From contig CAWJON010000002.1 of NCBI GenBank assembly GCA_963844565.1, positions 682,001-746,000 on the forward strand: a stretch of 64,000 nucleotides of DNA, given 5' to 3'. Origin of the DNA: JAFEDN01 sp963844565. GTDB lineage: Bacteria > Pseudomonadota > Gammaproteobacteria > Coxiellales > Coxiellaceae. Position 1 is the stretch's first letter. Every line of letters begins with the position of its first letter. Both the position numbers and the translations under genes were made by a program. The notes beneath the pieces were generated by a model. That model was not told the origin of the DNA and made no database searches. It saw nothing but the letters and a program-made list of their open reading frames with translations. Shown piece by piece: positions 18,182-27,100 of this stretch.

Positions 18182-19588
18182 TTATTTTGCTTTGGGGAAG
18201 AGAACACGTACTTCCAATCCTGCTCCCGACTCTGGGGTCAATAGCAAAATCTCAGCGCTGTGCAATTTAGCTATTTGTAAAACAATACCTAAACCCAAAC
18301 CACTGCCGGGACTTTCATTGCCCACGATTCGATAGAATCTTTCGAATACTCTTTCACGCAATTCTTGAGGAATTCCTGGCCCATTATCTTGAACGATCAA
18401 AATAACTTGTTTTGGATTTTCTTCGATGGATATTTTGATCCATCCTCCTTTAGGAGTATAACGAATAGCGTTATCGATTAAATTCCGAATTAAAATGCCG
18501 AGCGCAGTGGCATTTCCAGAAATGCAGGCCGTGCTGTCTGGGGTTAAAAATTCAATTTCTATATTCTTATTGATAGCTTCAGGCGCTAGCATGGCAGCAA
18601 TATCTGCAACCTCGCGACTTAAGCGAATGGGTACGGCTTCTTTAATCGTTGCTTCTGGCACCATACGGCTTAAGGTTAATAACTGTTGGATGACATGGGT
18701 GCTACGATGTATCCCGGCCAAAATTTTAGAAAGCGCTTGTCGTCTTGATTGATCATCATTGGTACGTAAAGCAACTTGAGCTTGTGCACTGATAGCGGCT
18801 AACGGAGTTTTAAGCTCATGTGCCGCATCGGCAGTAAAGCGTTTTTCTCTTTCAAAAGCATCTTGCAGCCTTCCAAAAAGATTATTTAAGGCTTCAATTA
18901 AGGGTATAATTTCAGAAGGGACGGAGGTTAGATCAAACGGTTGCAGATAGCTTGGGGCGCGATGGCTCACTTCTCGGGTAACTTTCTTAAGAATTTGCAA
19001 TGCCCGACCTACTATAAACCAAATTAGAACTCCCAAGAATGGGTAACTCAGTAGCATGATAAAAATTGAATCCTGGGTTAAACGATTTTCCAAGGCTTGT
19101 CGATAATTGGCATGTTCAGCAATCATAACAATTTGATTCGCTTGAGCTTTGACAGTATACACTCGCCAGTCTTGATTCTTTAAATTGACGCTGGATAAAC
19201 CAATAACGCCATTGGTGAATGGAGTCAAAGGTGCGCCGGGAGATCGGATGATCAATTGATTGTCGGGTCCCCAAACTTGAAATTCAATAAAAAAACTATT
19301 TTCTTCGGCAGCATTGGAGAGTGGAATACGATTTGGAACAATAGGCATGTTCTGTTCGCGTTGGCGGTCAGTAAGCAAGTTTTTTTGAATGGTTTCAATG
19401 TCTGCAGGGGTAAGATGAAGACTAAGTAAAGCTCGCATGCTCACGGCAGTATGGACCAGCTGTGTATCTAATTGCTTTTGTATGTCTTTATGGGACAGAA
19501 CTAAATTGCCAACAATCGCCAATGAGGTAATTAACGTTACACTCAGTAACAAATTGATGAGCAAAAAAGTACGTATGGAGGGGGTCAT
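18182..19588 (-). CDS. Sensor histidine kinase (QseC/PmrB type)
   Basis: A membrane sensor that autophosphorylates and passes phosphate to the response regulator encoded upstream. A transmembrane helix near residues 7-30, a periplasmic sensor of about 130 residues and a second helix (LLSYPFLGVLIWFIVG) precede a HAMP-like linker. The H-box is AAHELKTPLAA, followed by the N-box NLIDNAIRYTPKGG, G1 DNGPGIP and G2 GSGLGLGI. ATG 19588 is preferred over the TTG at 19603. A repeat of about 105 bases separates it from its regulator gene. The signal is unknown; PmrB-like metal or pH sensing is only a guess from family. Confidence 0.93.
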   Translation of the reverse strand: MTPSIRTFLLINLLLSVTLITSLAIVGNLVLSHKDIQKQLDTQLVHTAVSMRALLSLHLTPADIETIQKNLLTDRQREQNMPIVPNRIPLSNAAEENSFFIEFQVWGPDNQLIIRSPGAPLTPFTNGVIGLSSVNLKNQDWRVYTVKAQANQIVMIAEHANYRQALENRLTQDSIFIMLLSYPFLGVLIWFIVGRALQILKKVTREVSHRAPSYLQPFDLTSVPSEIIPLIEALNNLFGRLQDAFEREKRFTADAAHELKTPLAAISAQAQVALRTNDDQSRRQALSKILAGIHRSTHVIQQLLTLSRMVPEATIKEAVPIRLSREVADIAAMLAPEAINKNIEIEFLTPDSTACISGNATALGILIRNLIDNAIRYTPKGGWIKISIEENPKQVILIVQDNGPGIPQELRERVFERFYRIVGNESPGSGLGLGIVLQIAKLHSAEILLLTPESGAGLEVRVLFPKAK

Positions 19589-19617
19589 AAATGCAGTTTC
19601 CAAGTTCTCACGTTACA

Positions 19618-19723
19618 CGATGGGGGTTCGCACCCCCGTCTCATGGGGGCGGGCGGGGGAGAATCACGATTCTCCCCCTTCATTCCGAGCAATCGGCTTT
19701 GCCGATGCGCAGGATATAAACCA
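19618..19723. repeat. Dispersed repeat copy C inside the two-component operon
   Basis: The copy consists of GATGGGGG, a GGGGGCGGGCGGGGGAGA segment, the paired arm TCTCCCCCTT, ATTCCGAGC, a GCCGATGCGC half-hairpin and AGGATATAAACCA. It fills the gap between the response regulator (ends 19730) and the kinase (starts 19588). The hairpins may reduce kinase expression relative to the regulator. Confidence 0.8.
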
Positions 19724-19729
19724 ATTCTT

Positions 19730-20401
19730 TTAAGTCTCTTCTTTGGCTATCATATAGCCTACACCGCGTACGGTTCTAATTAAATTTGTGCCAAATCGTT
19801 TTCGTAAGTTATGAATGTGTACTTCCAAAGCATTGCTGTCAATATTTTCTCCCCAACCATAGAGTGTTTGATTGAGCTGTTCTCGAGAAATAACGCGACC
19901 TGTATTTTCTAAAAGTTTTTGCAACAGAGCAAACTCTCGCCGGGAAATATTTGCATCTTTTCCACCTTGTTGAACGGTATGTGATGCGGGATCTAATTCG
20001 ATATCTCCATAGGAAATGACGGGGCTTGTTCTCGCTTTAGACCGTCTTTGTAATGCTCTCATACGAGCGCAAAGTTCATCTAAGTCAAAAGGCTTAGTCA
20101 AATAATCATCAGCCCCAGCATCCAAGCCTTTTACACGATCTTCAACAGATTCACGTGCGGTTAATATAACAACCGGAGTGGCAATGTGCCGCTCTCTAAT
20201 GCTTTTAAGTAAATCCAAACCAGACATTTTGGGGAGGCCTAAATCTAAAACGATAACATCGAAATCTTCATTGGGTGAGGTTAAAACGCGAAAAGCGGAT
20301 TTTCCATCTTTAACCCAATCTACTGTATATCCATAATGTCTTAATCCTGTGCGAATTCCGTCGCCCAATAGTTCATCATCTTCAACCAATAGAATACGCA
20401 T
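19730..20401 (-). CDS. OmpR-family response regulator (QseB/PmrA type)
   Basis: A two-domain transcription factor of 223 residues. The receiver domain has the acidic pocket VEDDELL, phospho-acceptor Asp 51 or near (VIVLDLGLPKMSG), the Thr in VILTARE and the Lys in YLTKPFD. The C-terminal winged helix has SRREFALLQKLLENTG and VEVHIHNLRKRFG-like recognition elements (ALEVHIHNLRKRFG), ending RTVRGVGYM. It is the cognate partner of the downstream kinase. In Legionella and Coxiella a PmrA-type regulator controls effector genes; whether this one does cannot be told from the sequence. Confidence 0.95.
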   Translation of the reverse strand: MRILLVEDDELLGDGIRTGLRHYGYTVDWVKDGKSAFRVLTSPNEDFDVIVLDLGLPKMSGLDLLKSIRERHIATPVVILTARESVEDRVKGLDAGADDYLTKPFDLDELCARMRALQRRSKARTSPVISYGDIELDPASHTVQQGGKDANISRREFALLQKLLENTGRVISREQLNQTLYGWGENIDSNALEVHIHNLRKRFGTNLIRTVRGVGYMIAKEET

Positions 20402-20616
20402 TTTTACTAACCTCTTTAAATTAAATCATTCGATTTTGCTTTTTTTTTGTTTAACAGGAGAGTATATTAACGTAAATTTGCTTTTGATAGGCCTGCTAAC
20501 CATATATAAAAAAAGATACATAATACAATATGATATCTGATTTTTTGAATAATTGCAAGTGCCTATTAATATTTTCTTAATGTTTCCATAAGGAAAGTCA
20601 AGAAAGCAGGAAGGAT

Positions 20617-20649
20617 ATGAACCAGGCAGCCATGAACACTGTTCAATAA
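20617..20649 (+). other. Possible ten-codon leader ORF before gdhB
   Basis: ATG 20617 follows an AGGAAGGAT ribosome site with good spacing and reads ten codons (MNQAAMNTVQ) to a stop 29 bases before the gdhB start. It is in a different frame from gdhB. It could be a translated leader, or chance. Confidence 0.2.
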
Positions 20650-20678
20650 GAGTGGCTTAAAACAACTGAAGGTCAAAT

Positions 20679-23600
20679 ATGTTAGGCAATTATCAACTTC
20701 CAAAAAATAGAGAACTTATTGACAAAATCGTTGCCCATGCCAATAAGAAATGGGATGCCAAACAGGGCGATATTAGTCAGTTTATTCAATTTATTAGACT
20801 TTATTTTATCCATTGTTCAGTTGAAGAGTTAGAAGCACGTAGTATCACCGATCTATACATGGGGGTGTTGTCCCATTGGCATTTGATGAGCCCCCGTGCT
20901 CCCGGGGAATTAAAAATTAGGGTGTTTAATCCGCATTACGTTGAAGAGGGTTGGCAGTCCCCACACACAATTATTGAAGTTATAAGTAATGATATGCCTT
21001 TTTTGGTCGATTCAATGCGCATGGCTATTGATCAGACCATCTATTTAATGATCCACATGGGTGGAATGCGAGTCGTTAGAGATAAGTTTGGGAATGTCAA
21101 AGAAATATTGTCCTTTGCTGAACAACATGAAAATGCTCTTCTTGAAGCCCCCATTTATATGGAAATTGATCGGCAGACGGATCCTGAAGTTTTAGAGCAA
21201 ATTCAAAGTAAGCTTTATGCTGCTTTAAATGATGTTCATTTGGCGGTCGCAGATTGGCAAAATATGCGGCAAAAGGTAAAAAATCTTATTGCTCATTTGG
21301 TAGAGAACAATTCTTTAAGTGAAGAAAAAAAAGAAACGGTCGCATTTTTAGAATGGATTCTCGAAGACCATTTTACTTTTTTAGGAGCCCGGGATTATAA
21401 AAATTTGGAAGTTGTTCCGGAGTCTAATTTAGGGATATTGCGTGAAGCTTCCCATGACCCAGTATTTGAAACCAATATGTCTTTGGAAATGGGGCCGGTG
21501 ATTATTTCTAAAACCAATTTCAGATCTACCGTGCATCGGAATACTTATACGGATTACATCTCTTTTAGAGAATTTAATGTTCACGGAGAATTAATCAGTG
21601 AATATTGCTTTATTGGGTTATTTACCTCTAGCGCTTATGTGGTATCTCCAAAAATAATACCCATTATACGTAAAAAAGTTGAGGCCATTATCCAACAATC
21701 AGGCTTGCCTCCGCGAAGTCATGCCGGCAAAGATTTATTTCATATTCTTTCTGTTTTACCCCGTGACATACTCTTTCAAGCGGGAGTGAAAGAACTTTAT
21801 GAACTTTCCATGGGGATACTTCATCTACAAGAGCGTAGAAAGATCCGCTTATTTATCTACGAAGATACTTTTAAACGTTTTATTTATTGTTTAGTGTTCG
21901 TACCTAGAGAAAATTTTAATTCCGATTTGGTTCGAGAAATGCAAGAGATTTTGAAAACCCATGTCGGTGGGTTGGAAGTCACTTACAGTACCCAATTTTC
22001 ATCATCGGTTTTAGTACGCGTTGATTATGTGGTTTTAGTAGATCCTCTGAAACCTCACCCATTTAATTCGAAACAGATGGAACAAGAATTGATTGTGGTT
22101 GGTCATTCCTGGCAAGACGGATTTCGGGCTAATGCGCTGGAACACTTTGGCCAAGAACGAGGAGCTTTGGTTATTAATCACTACCACAATGCTTTTCCTG
22201 CGGGTTACCGTGAAACGTTTACTCCCCGGAATGCAATTTTTGATATTGAAGAGATTGAAAAATTAATGACCGATAAAACCTTGGGGATGAGTTTTTATCG
22301 TCCGCTCGGTGCATCGAAGGACGTTATCCGTTTTAAATTGTATCGCTCCAAATTTACAGTTTCTTTATCCGATGCTTTACCGATGTTAGAAAATATGGGG
22401 TTACGCGTAGAAAGCGAACAGGCTTATTGCATCATTCGAAAAGATGGAAGTCAGTTTTGGATCAATGATTTTGGTATGACCTATTCACACGAACCTGAAT
22501 TTGAGGTCGAGCAAGTCAAAGGTATTTTTCAACAAGCGTTTAACAAAACTTGGTTAGGACTCGCGGAAAATGATTCATTTAACCGTTTAGTTTTGGAAGC
22601 GCAGCTAGGATGGAGAGAAATATCCATATTGCGTGGTTATGCCCGCTATTTTAGACAAACGGGTTTTACTTTGAGTCAAGAATATATTGCTCAGGCTTTG
22701 GTTAATAATCCAGTAATTACTAAACTGTTGGTGGAGTTGTTTCAAACCCGTTTTAATCCTAAGCAGATTGAAGATCGTCAAAACCTGTGTTTGCAGATTG
22801 AGCAAAACATTTACAAGCTTTTGGATAAGGTCAATAGCTTAGATGATGATCGAATTTTGCGTCGCTATCTACATGTGATTAATGCAACGATGAGAACTAA
22901 CTATTTTCAAGTCGACGCTACGGGCCATTTTAAGGCGAGTTTATCATTTAAGTTTGACCCGCAAAAAATTCCAGAAATGCCTCTGCCGATCCCGTTGTTT
23001 GAAATTTTTGTTTATTCTCCTCGTGTTGAAGGTGTCCATTTGCGCGCGGCAAAAGTTGCACGTGGGGGTATTCGCTGGTCAGATCGCCGTGAAGATTTTC
23101 GTACTGAAGTTTTGGGCTTGATGAAAGCCCAACAAGTAAAAAATGCAGTTATTGTTCCCGCAGGGGCAAAAGGCGGATTTTTCCCAAAAAATCTGCCGAT
23201 AGATGGCGATCGAGAGGAAATACTTGAAGAAGCCATTGCTTGCTACAGGAATTTATTGCGGCTTACTAGACCTCACGGACAATTTACAAAGACAATAATG
23301 TTATCCCTCCCTTAGATACAATTTGTTACGATGAAGCAGATACTTATTTGGTGGTTGCCGCAGACAAAGGTACTGCTACTTTTTCAGATATTGCAAATAG
23401 CATTGCGAAAGAAAAAGGTTATTGGCTGGGAGATGCGTTTGCCTCAGGCGGATCCATTGGTTACGATCATAAAAAAATGGGAATTACTGCGCGAGGCGCG
23501 TGGGTATCAGCAAAGCGTCAATTTCATGAACTCGCTATTAATATAGATGAAAGTCCGATTTTACTGTTATCGGGATCGGTGATATGAGCGGGGATGTCTT

Positions 23601-25491
23601 TGGAAATGGGATGTTATTATCTCCATATCTTAAATTAGTAGGCGCCTTTAACCATCAACATATTTTTTTAGATCCTGACCCAAAAGATCCAAGCGTCAGT
23701 TTTGAGGAACGGCTCCGGTTATTTAAGTTGCCACGATCTTCATGGGCGGATTATAAAAGAGAGCTTATTTCAATTGGCGGAGGAATTTATTCGCGCACGC
23801 TAAAATCAATTATGCTAACCGCGCCGGTTAAAAAGTTATTGGATACTGATAAAGATTCAATGATTCCAAGTGATTTAATTCGCGCCTTATTAAAAGCGCC
23901 TGTAGATTTGATTTGGAATGGTGGAATAGGCACTTACGTAAAAGCAAGTTATGAATCCCATCATGAAGTCGGAGATCATAGCAACGATGCCTTGCGAGTC
24001 GACGCGAATGAACTTCGTGCTCGCGTCGTTTGTGAAGGAGGAAATTTAGGTTTTACCCAACTTGCTCGTATCGAGTATGAATTAAACGGTGGGAAAATTG
24101 ACACTGATTTCGTTGATAATTCAGGCGGAGTAGATTGTTCAGACCATGAAGTCAATATTAAGATATTATTGAACCACGCGGTTGCCATACACAAAATTGA
24201 TATGGGCTATCGGAATAAATTATTGGCGGAAATGACTGAAGAAGTATCGTCATTGGTGTTAAAAAATAATTATCAACAAAATCGCGCTATTAGCTGGTTA
24301 ACCGCCTTATCTAAGAAACATTTGGGATTATATATCAGCCATATAACTGCACAAGAACAAGCAGGTAAACTTAATCGCGAATTAGAATTTTTACCCAGTA
24401 ATAAGGAATTGCTACAGCGTAAATTAAGCGGGCAGGGGATAACTAAACCAGAAATGTCTATCCTTCTAGCTTACAGCAAAATAAATTTAAAAGAACAAAT
24501 TATTAATTCTGATTTACCTGAAGATCCTTTCCTTGCGCAAAAAGTTAAACAATCTTTTCCCACCCCTCTTCGTAAAGAATACAATGAGGAGTTAAACACC
24601 CATCGTTTGCGTCGTGAAATCATTGCCACTCAGTTATGCAATCGATTAATAGCGGATATGGGCGTGACATTTGTTTTTCAAATGCACGATGAGACAGGGG
24701 CGTCTATACCGATGATTGTTCGCGCATACTCCGCAGCACGCAACGTTTTTCACATGGGTGAATTTTATACCGATATAGAATCCTTGGATTACAAAATAAA
24801 TGCTGCCGTACAATATGAAATAAATGAAGAAACAGTTACGTTAGTCCGCCGAGCAGCACGTTGGTTGTTGCGGCATTATCCAGCTCATTTAGATATCAAT
24901 GAAATTATTACCACCTTTGCGGATCCGATTATTCATCTATCTCGTCGTTTGCCAAAATATATTTTGGGTGAAGATAAAGTTAGCTTAGAAAATCGCCATA
25001 ATGCTTTAGTCGCAGCCAATGTGCCAGAGGATATTGCCTTGCGAATCGCTTGTGTCGAACCCATTTATCATGCGTTGAATATTGTTGAAATAGCAACAAA
25101 AAAACAAATTGATATAAAACATGTCGCACAAATCTATTTTGTTTTGTTAGACCGACTCAAATTAATTTGGTTCCGTCAACAAATCAACGCTTATGAAGGA
25201 GGCGACAGTTATTGGGTATTTTTGGCTAAATCCTCTTATAAAGCCGATTTAGATTTATTACAGCGTCAATTAACCGCTGAAGCTTTGCGTCGAATTCATC
25301 CGGAAACCACGGATGTTGAAGAACAAGTGGATGCGTGGTTAGATAGAAGAGCCCATTTAGTAGAGCGCTGGCGGAATATTTTGACAGATTTACGCAGTTC
25401 TGGAGTAAAAGAATTCGCTGTTATTTCTGTCGCTATCCGCGCATTGGCAAATTTAGCTCAAGAACAACCAGGGAATAGCCATTCCCTCTGA
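20679..25491 (+). pseudogene. gdhB: Large NAD-specific glutamate dehydrogenase, frame broken three times
   Basis: The gene matches the roughly 1600-residue NAD-dependent glutamate dehydrogenase that converts glutamate to 2-oxoglutarate and ammonia. The N-terminal regulatory region and the catalytic start (RGGIRWSDRREDFRTEVLGL, then VPAGAKGGF) are in the first frame, to about 23260. The sequence LLDLTDN continues in the +1 frame at 23263-23283. NNVIPPLDTI through the coenzyme region (ADKGTATFSDIAN, GDAFASGGS, GYDHKKMGITARGA) runs in the +2 frame from 23288. GIGDMSGDVFGNGMLLS to the C-terminus returns to another frame from 23569. Protein similarity is unbroken across all joins, so about three indels within 320 bases are responsible. 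It is either a recent pseudogene or a patch of bad sequence; the flanking halves look under selection. Confidence 0.85.
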
Positions 25492-25541
25492 TTACAGTGC
25501 ATTGTATAAATTTTAATTTTTAAAGGGAGCTTATGTAATTT

Positions 25542-25937
25542 ATGAAAAAGCCTTTACCTGTGTGTTTGCTTTTATTGAGAATTGGGGTTTTTGTCGCGTT
25601 ATTGATTTGGGCAATTGATAAATTTTTTCGTCCTGGTGCAGAAGCATCGGCCTTGAATCATTTTTATCATTTGCCAGTTTTGCCGAGTATGGTAATTTAT
25701 ACTTTAGGCGCTTTTGAAATATTGTTGGCCACTTGTTTTTTGATTGGAATACAAAAAACGCTGACGTATGCCCTGGTATTTCTAATAACCGCAGCTTATA
25801 CCATTGCAGCTTATCGTTTTTACTGGCCACCTTTTCAAGGCGATAATTTATTATTTTTTTCCGCCTGGCCGATGCTGATGGGTTGTCTTTCATTATACAT
25901 TTTACGTAAACAGGATACTTTGTTGTCGATTTCATAG
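25542..25937 (+). CDS. DoxX-like small membrane protein
   Basis: 131 residues with four predicted membrane helices (about 7-25, 47-67, 71-92 and 100-118), the pattern of DoxX/MauE-type proteins. No catalytic motif is seen. The ATG follows an AGGGAG ribosome site. It sits 30 bases before the HIT-family gene, so the two are probably co-transcribed. Function is unknown; DoxX relatives are linked to redox balance. Confidence 0.7.
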   Translation: MKKPLPVCLLLLRIGVFVALLIWAIDKFFRPGAEASALNHFYHLPVLPSMVIYTLGAFEILLATCFLIGIQKTLTYALVFLITAAYTIAAYRFYWPPFQGDNLLFFSAWPMLMGCLSLYILRKQDTLLSIS

Positions 25938-25966
25938 ATAATTAAAGACCTAAAAGGAGTTAGACA

Positions 25967-26311
25967 ATGAAAGATTGCATTTTTTGTAAAATCATCAAAC
26001 AAGAAATCCCCAGTAATATTGTTTATGAAGATGAGCATGTCCTTGCATTTCCTGATATTAGCCCAAAAGCGCCTATCCATTATCTGATTATCCCAAAAAA
26101 ACACATTGCTACGTTGAATGATTTAACGGATGAAGAAACCTTCTTAGCTGGGCATCTGTTACAAGTGGCGAAAAAATTAGCGTTGAAAATGGAAATTGCC
26201 GAGCCAGGCTATCGAGTTTCAATCAATTGTAATGAAGGCGGCGGTCAGCTTATTTATCACATTCATTTGCACTTATTAGGCGGCCGGCCAATGCACTGGC
26301 CGCCAGGCTAA
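25967..26311 (+). CDS. hinT: HIT-family purine nucleoside phosphoramidase
   Basis: A 114-residue histidine-triad hydrolase acting on AMP-lysine-type phosphoramidates. The N-terminal CIFCKIIKQEIPSNIVYED segment with its CxxC pair, the PISPKAPIHYLIIPKKHI-like core and the triad HIHLHLLGGRPMHWPPG at the C-terminus are typical of HinT. An AAGGAG ribosome site precedes the ATG. It is the last gene before a repeat-filled spacer. Confidence 0.95.
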   Translation: MKDCIFCKIIKQEIPSNIVYEDEHVLAFPDISPKAPIHYLIIPKKHIATLNDLTDEETFLAGHLLQVAKKLALKMEIAEPGYRVSINCNEGGGQLIYHIHLHLLGGRPMHWPPG

Positions 26312-26349
26312 AATTCGATGCCAAGTTAAATTCCGGAGAATTAATCCCC

Positions 26350-27085
26350 CTCCGCCTTGTTCAGCGACATCCGCCTACTCGCAAGATTGTCTAAACGGGT
26401 CCCGTCAGTAGAGATGTTTTCGTGCTCGTTACGCCATCATAGCTGGTGTAAAACTTTGTAGCGCCATTGTACGGAGTGAACTTTTATTACTCTGGTCATG
26501 TTCAAAAATGGCTGCACTGCGCGCGAAAACATCTCCACTGACACCCGTTGCAAAGCTCGTAGGCGGATGCGCTGAACAAGCCTATGCAGGACGTAGCAGT
26601 TTGTCTCAGCATTAAGTAACCTGCCTCGCCAATATTGCCTTTTTTTATAAAACAAGTAATTAAAAAAAACAACCTATCCGTATCACAGGTGACAACTAAA
26701 CTTATGTATTATGGCCACCTATGACATGGACAAATTGATTTTCTAACAATTTTTTTTATAATAGGAATTAAGAAAAAAAGCCTGGTCTGGAACTTTTCAA
26801 CAATTCATTATTGGCGAGGCAGATTACTTAATACTGAGATTAACTGCTACGTCCTGCATAGCTTTGTTCAGCGCATCCGCCAACAAGCTTTGTAACGCGT
26901 GTCAGTGGCGATGTTTTCGCGCAGTCACTATAAACAGAAAATTTTCGTAGAAAAATCCTTACCGGATGGGGGATTTAAAGGGGGGAGAAGAGCGGTAGCG
27001 ATCTCCCCCCTTTGATTCCGAGCATCGGCTTCGCCGATGCGAGGATATAAACTAAAGCAGGCGGATGTCGCTGAACAAAGCGGAG
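26350..27085. repeat. Composite nested inverted-repeat element
   Basis: The 789-base spacer 26312-27100 has no gene. Its ends are a 29-bp inverted repeat (26350-26378 and 27057-27085, two mismatches). Inside lie long inverted arms (26519-26634 and 26809-26923) around an AT-rich core, and the segment 26354-26430 repeats part of the left arm in inverted orientation. The recurrent unit reads TTGTTCAGCG(A)CATCCGCC and ends near GATGTTTTCGCGC. Dispersed-repeat copy D is embedded at the right side. It looks like a MITE-type element with a second element nested in it. No transposase fragment is recognised. Confidence 0.75.
26926..27054. repeat. Dispersed repeat copy D
   Basis: A full-length copy: CACTATAAACAGA, ATTTTCGTAGAAAAATCC, GATGGGGG, the paired arms GGGGGGAGA and TCTCCCCCC, GATTCCGAGC, the hairpin CATCGGC-TTC-GCCGATG and AGGATATAAACTA. 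It is nearly identical to copy E at 31393-31516. It interrupts the right end of the composite inverted-repeat element. Confidence 0.85.
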
Positions 27086-27100
27086 TGGGTTTTAAGTCTT

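Noticed and set aside
23560..23587. Programmed frameshift in the glutamate dehydrogenase gene
   Set aside because: The last break would fit a -1 shift, but there is no slippery heptamer and two other breaks lie nearby, so indels explain it better.
26437..26655. 72-codon minus-strand frame in the composite repeat
   Set aside because: It lies wholly in inverted-repeat DNA and reads no known protein.
26644..26808. Insertion-sequence remnant in the core of the composite element
   Set aside because: A stretch around 26690-26740 resembles insertion-sequence ends, but no transposase codons or clear terminal repeats of its own could be read.
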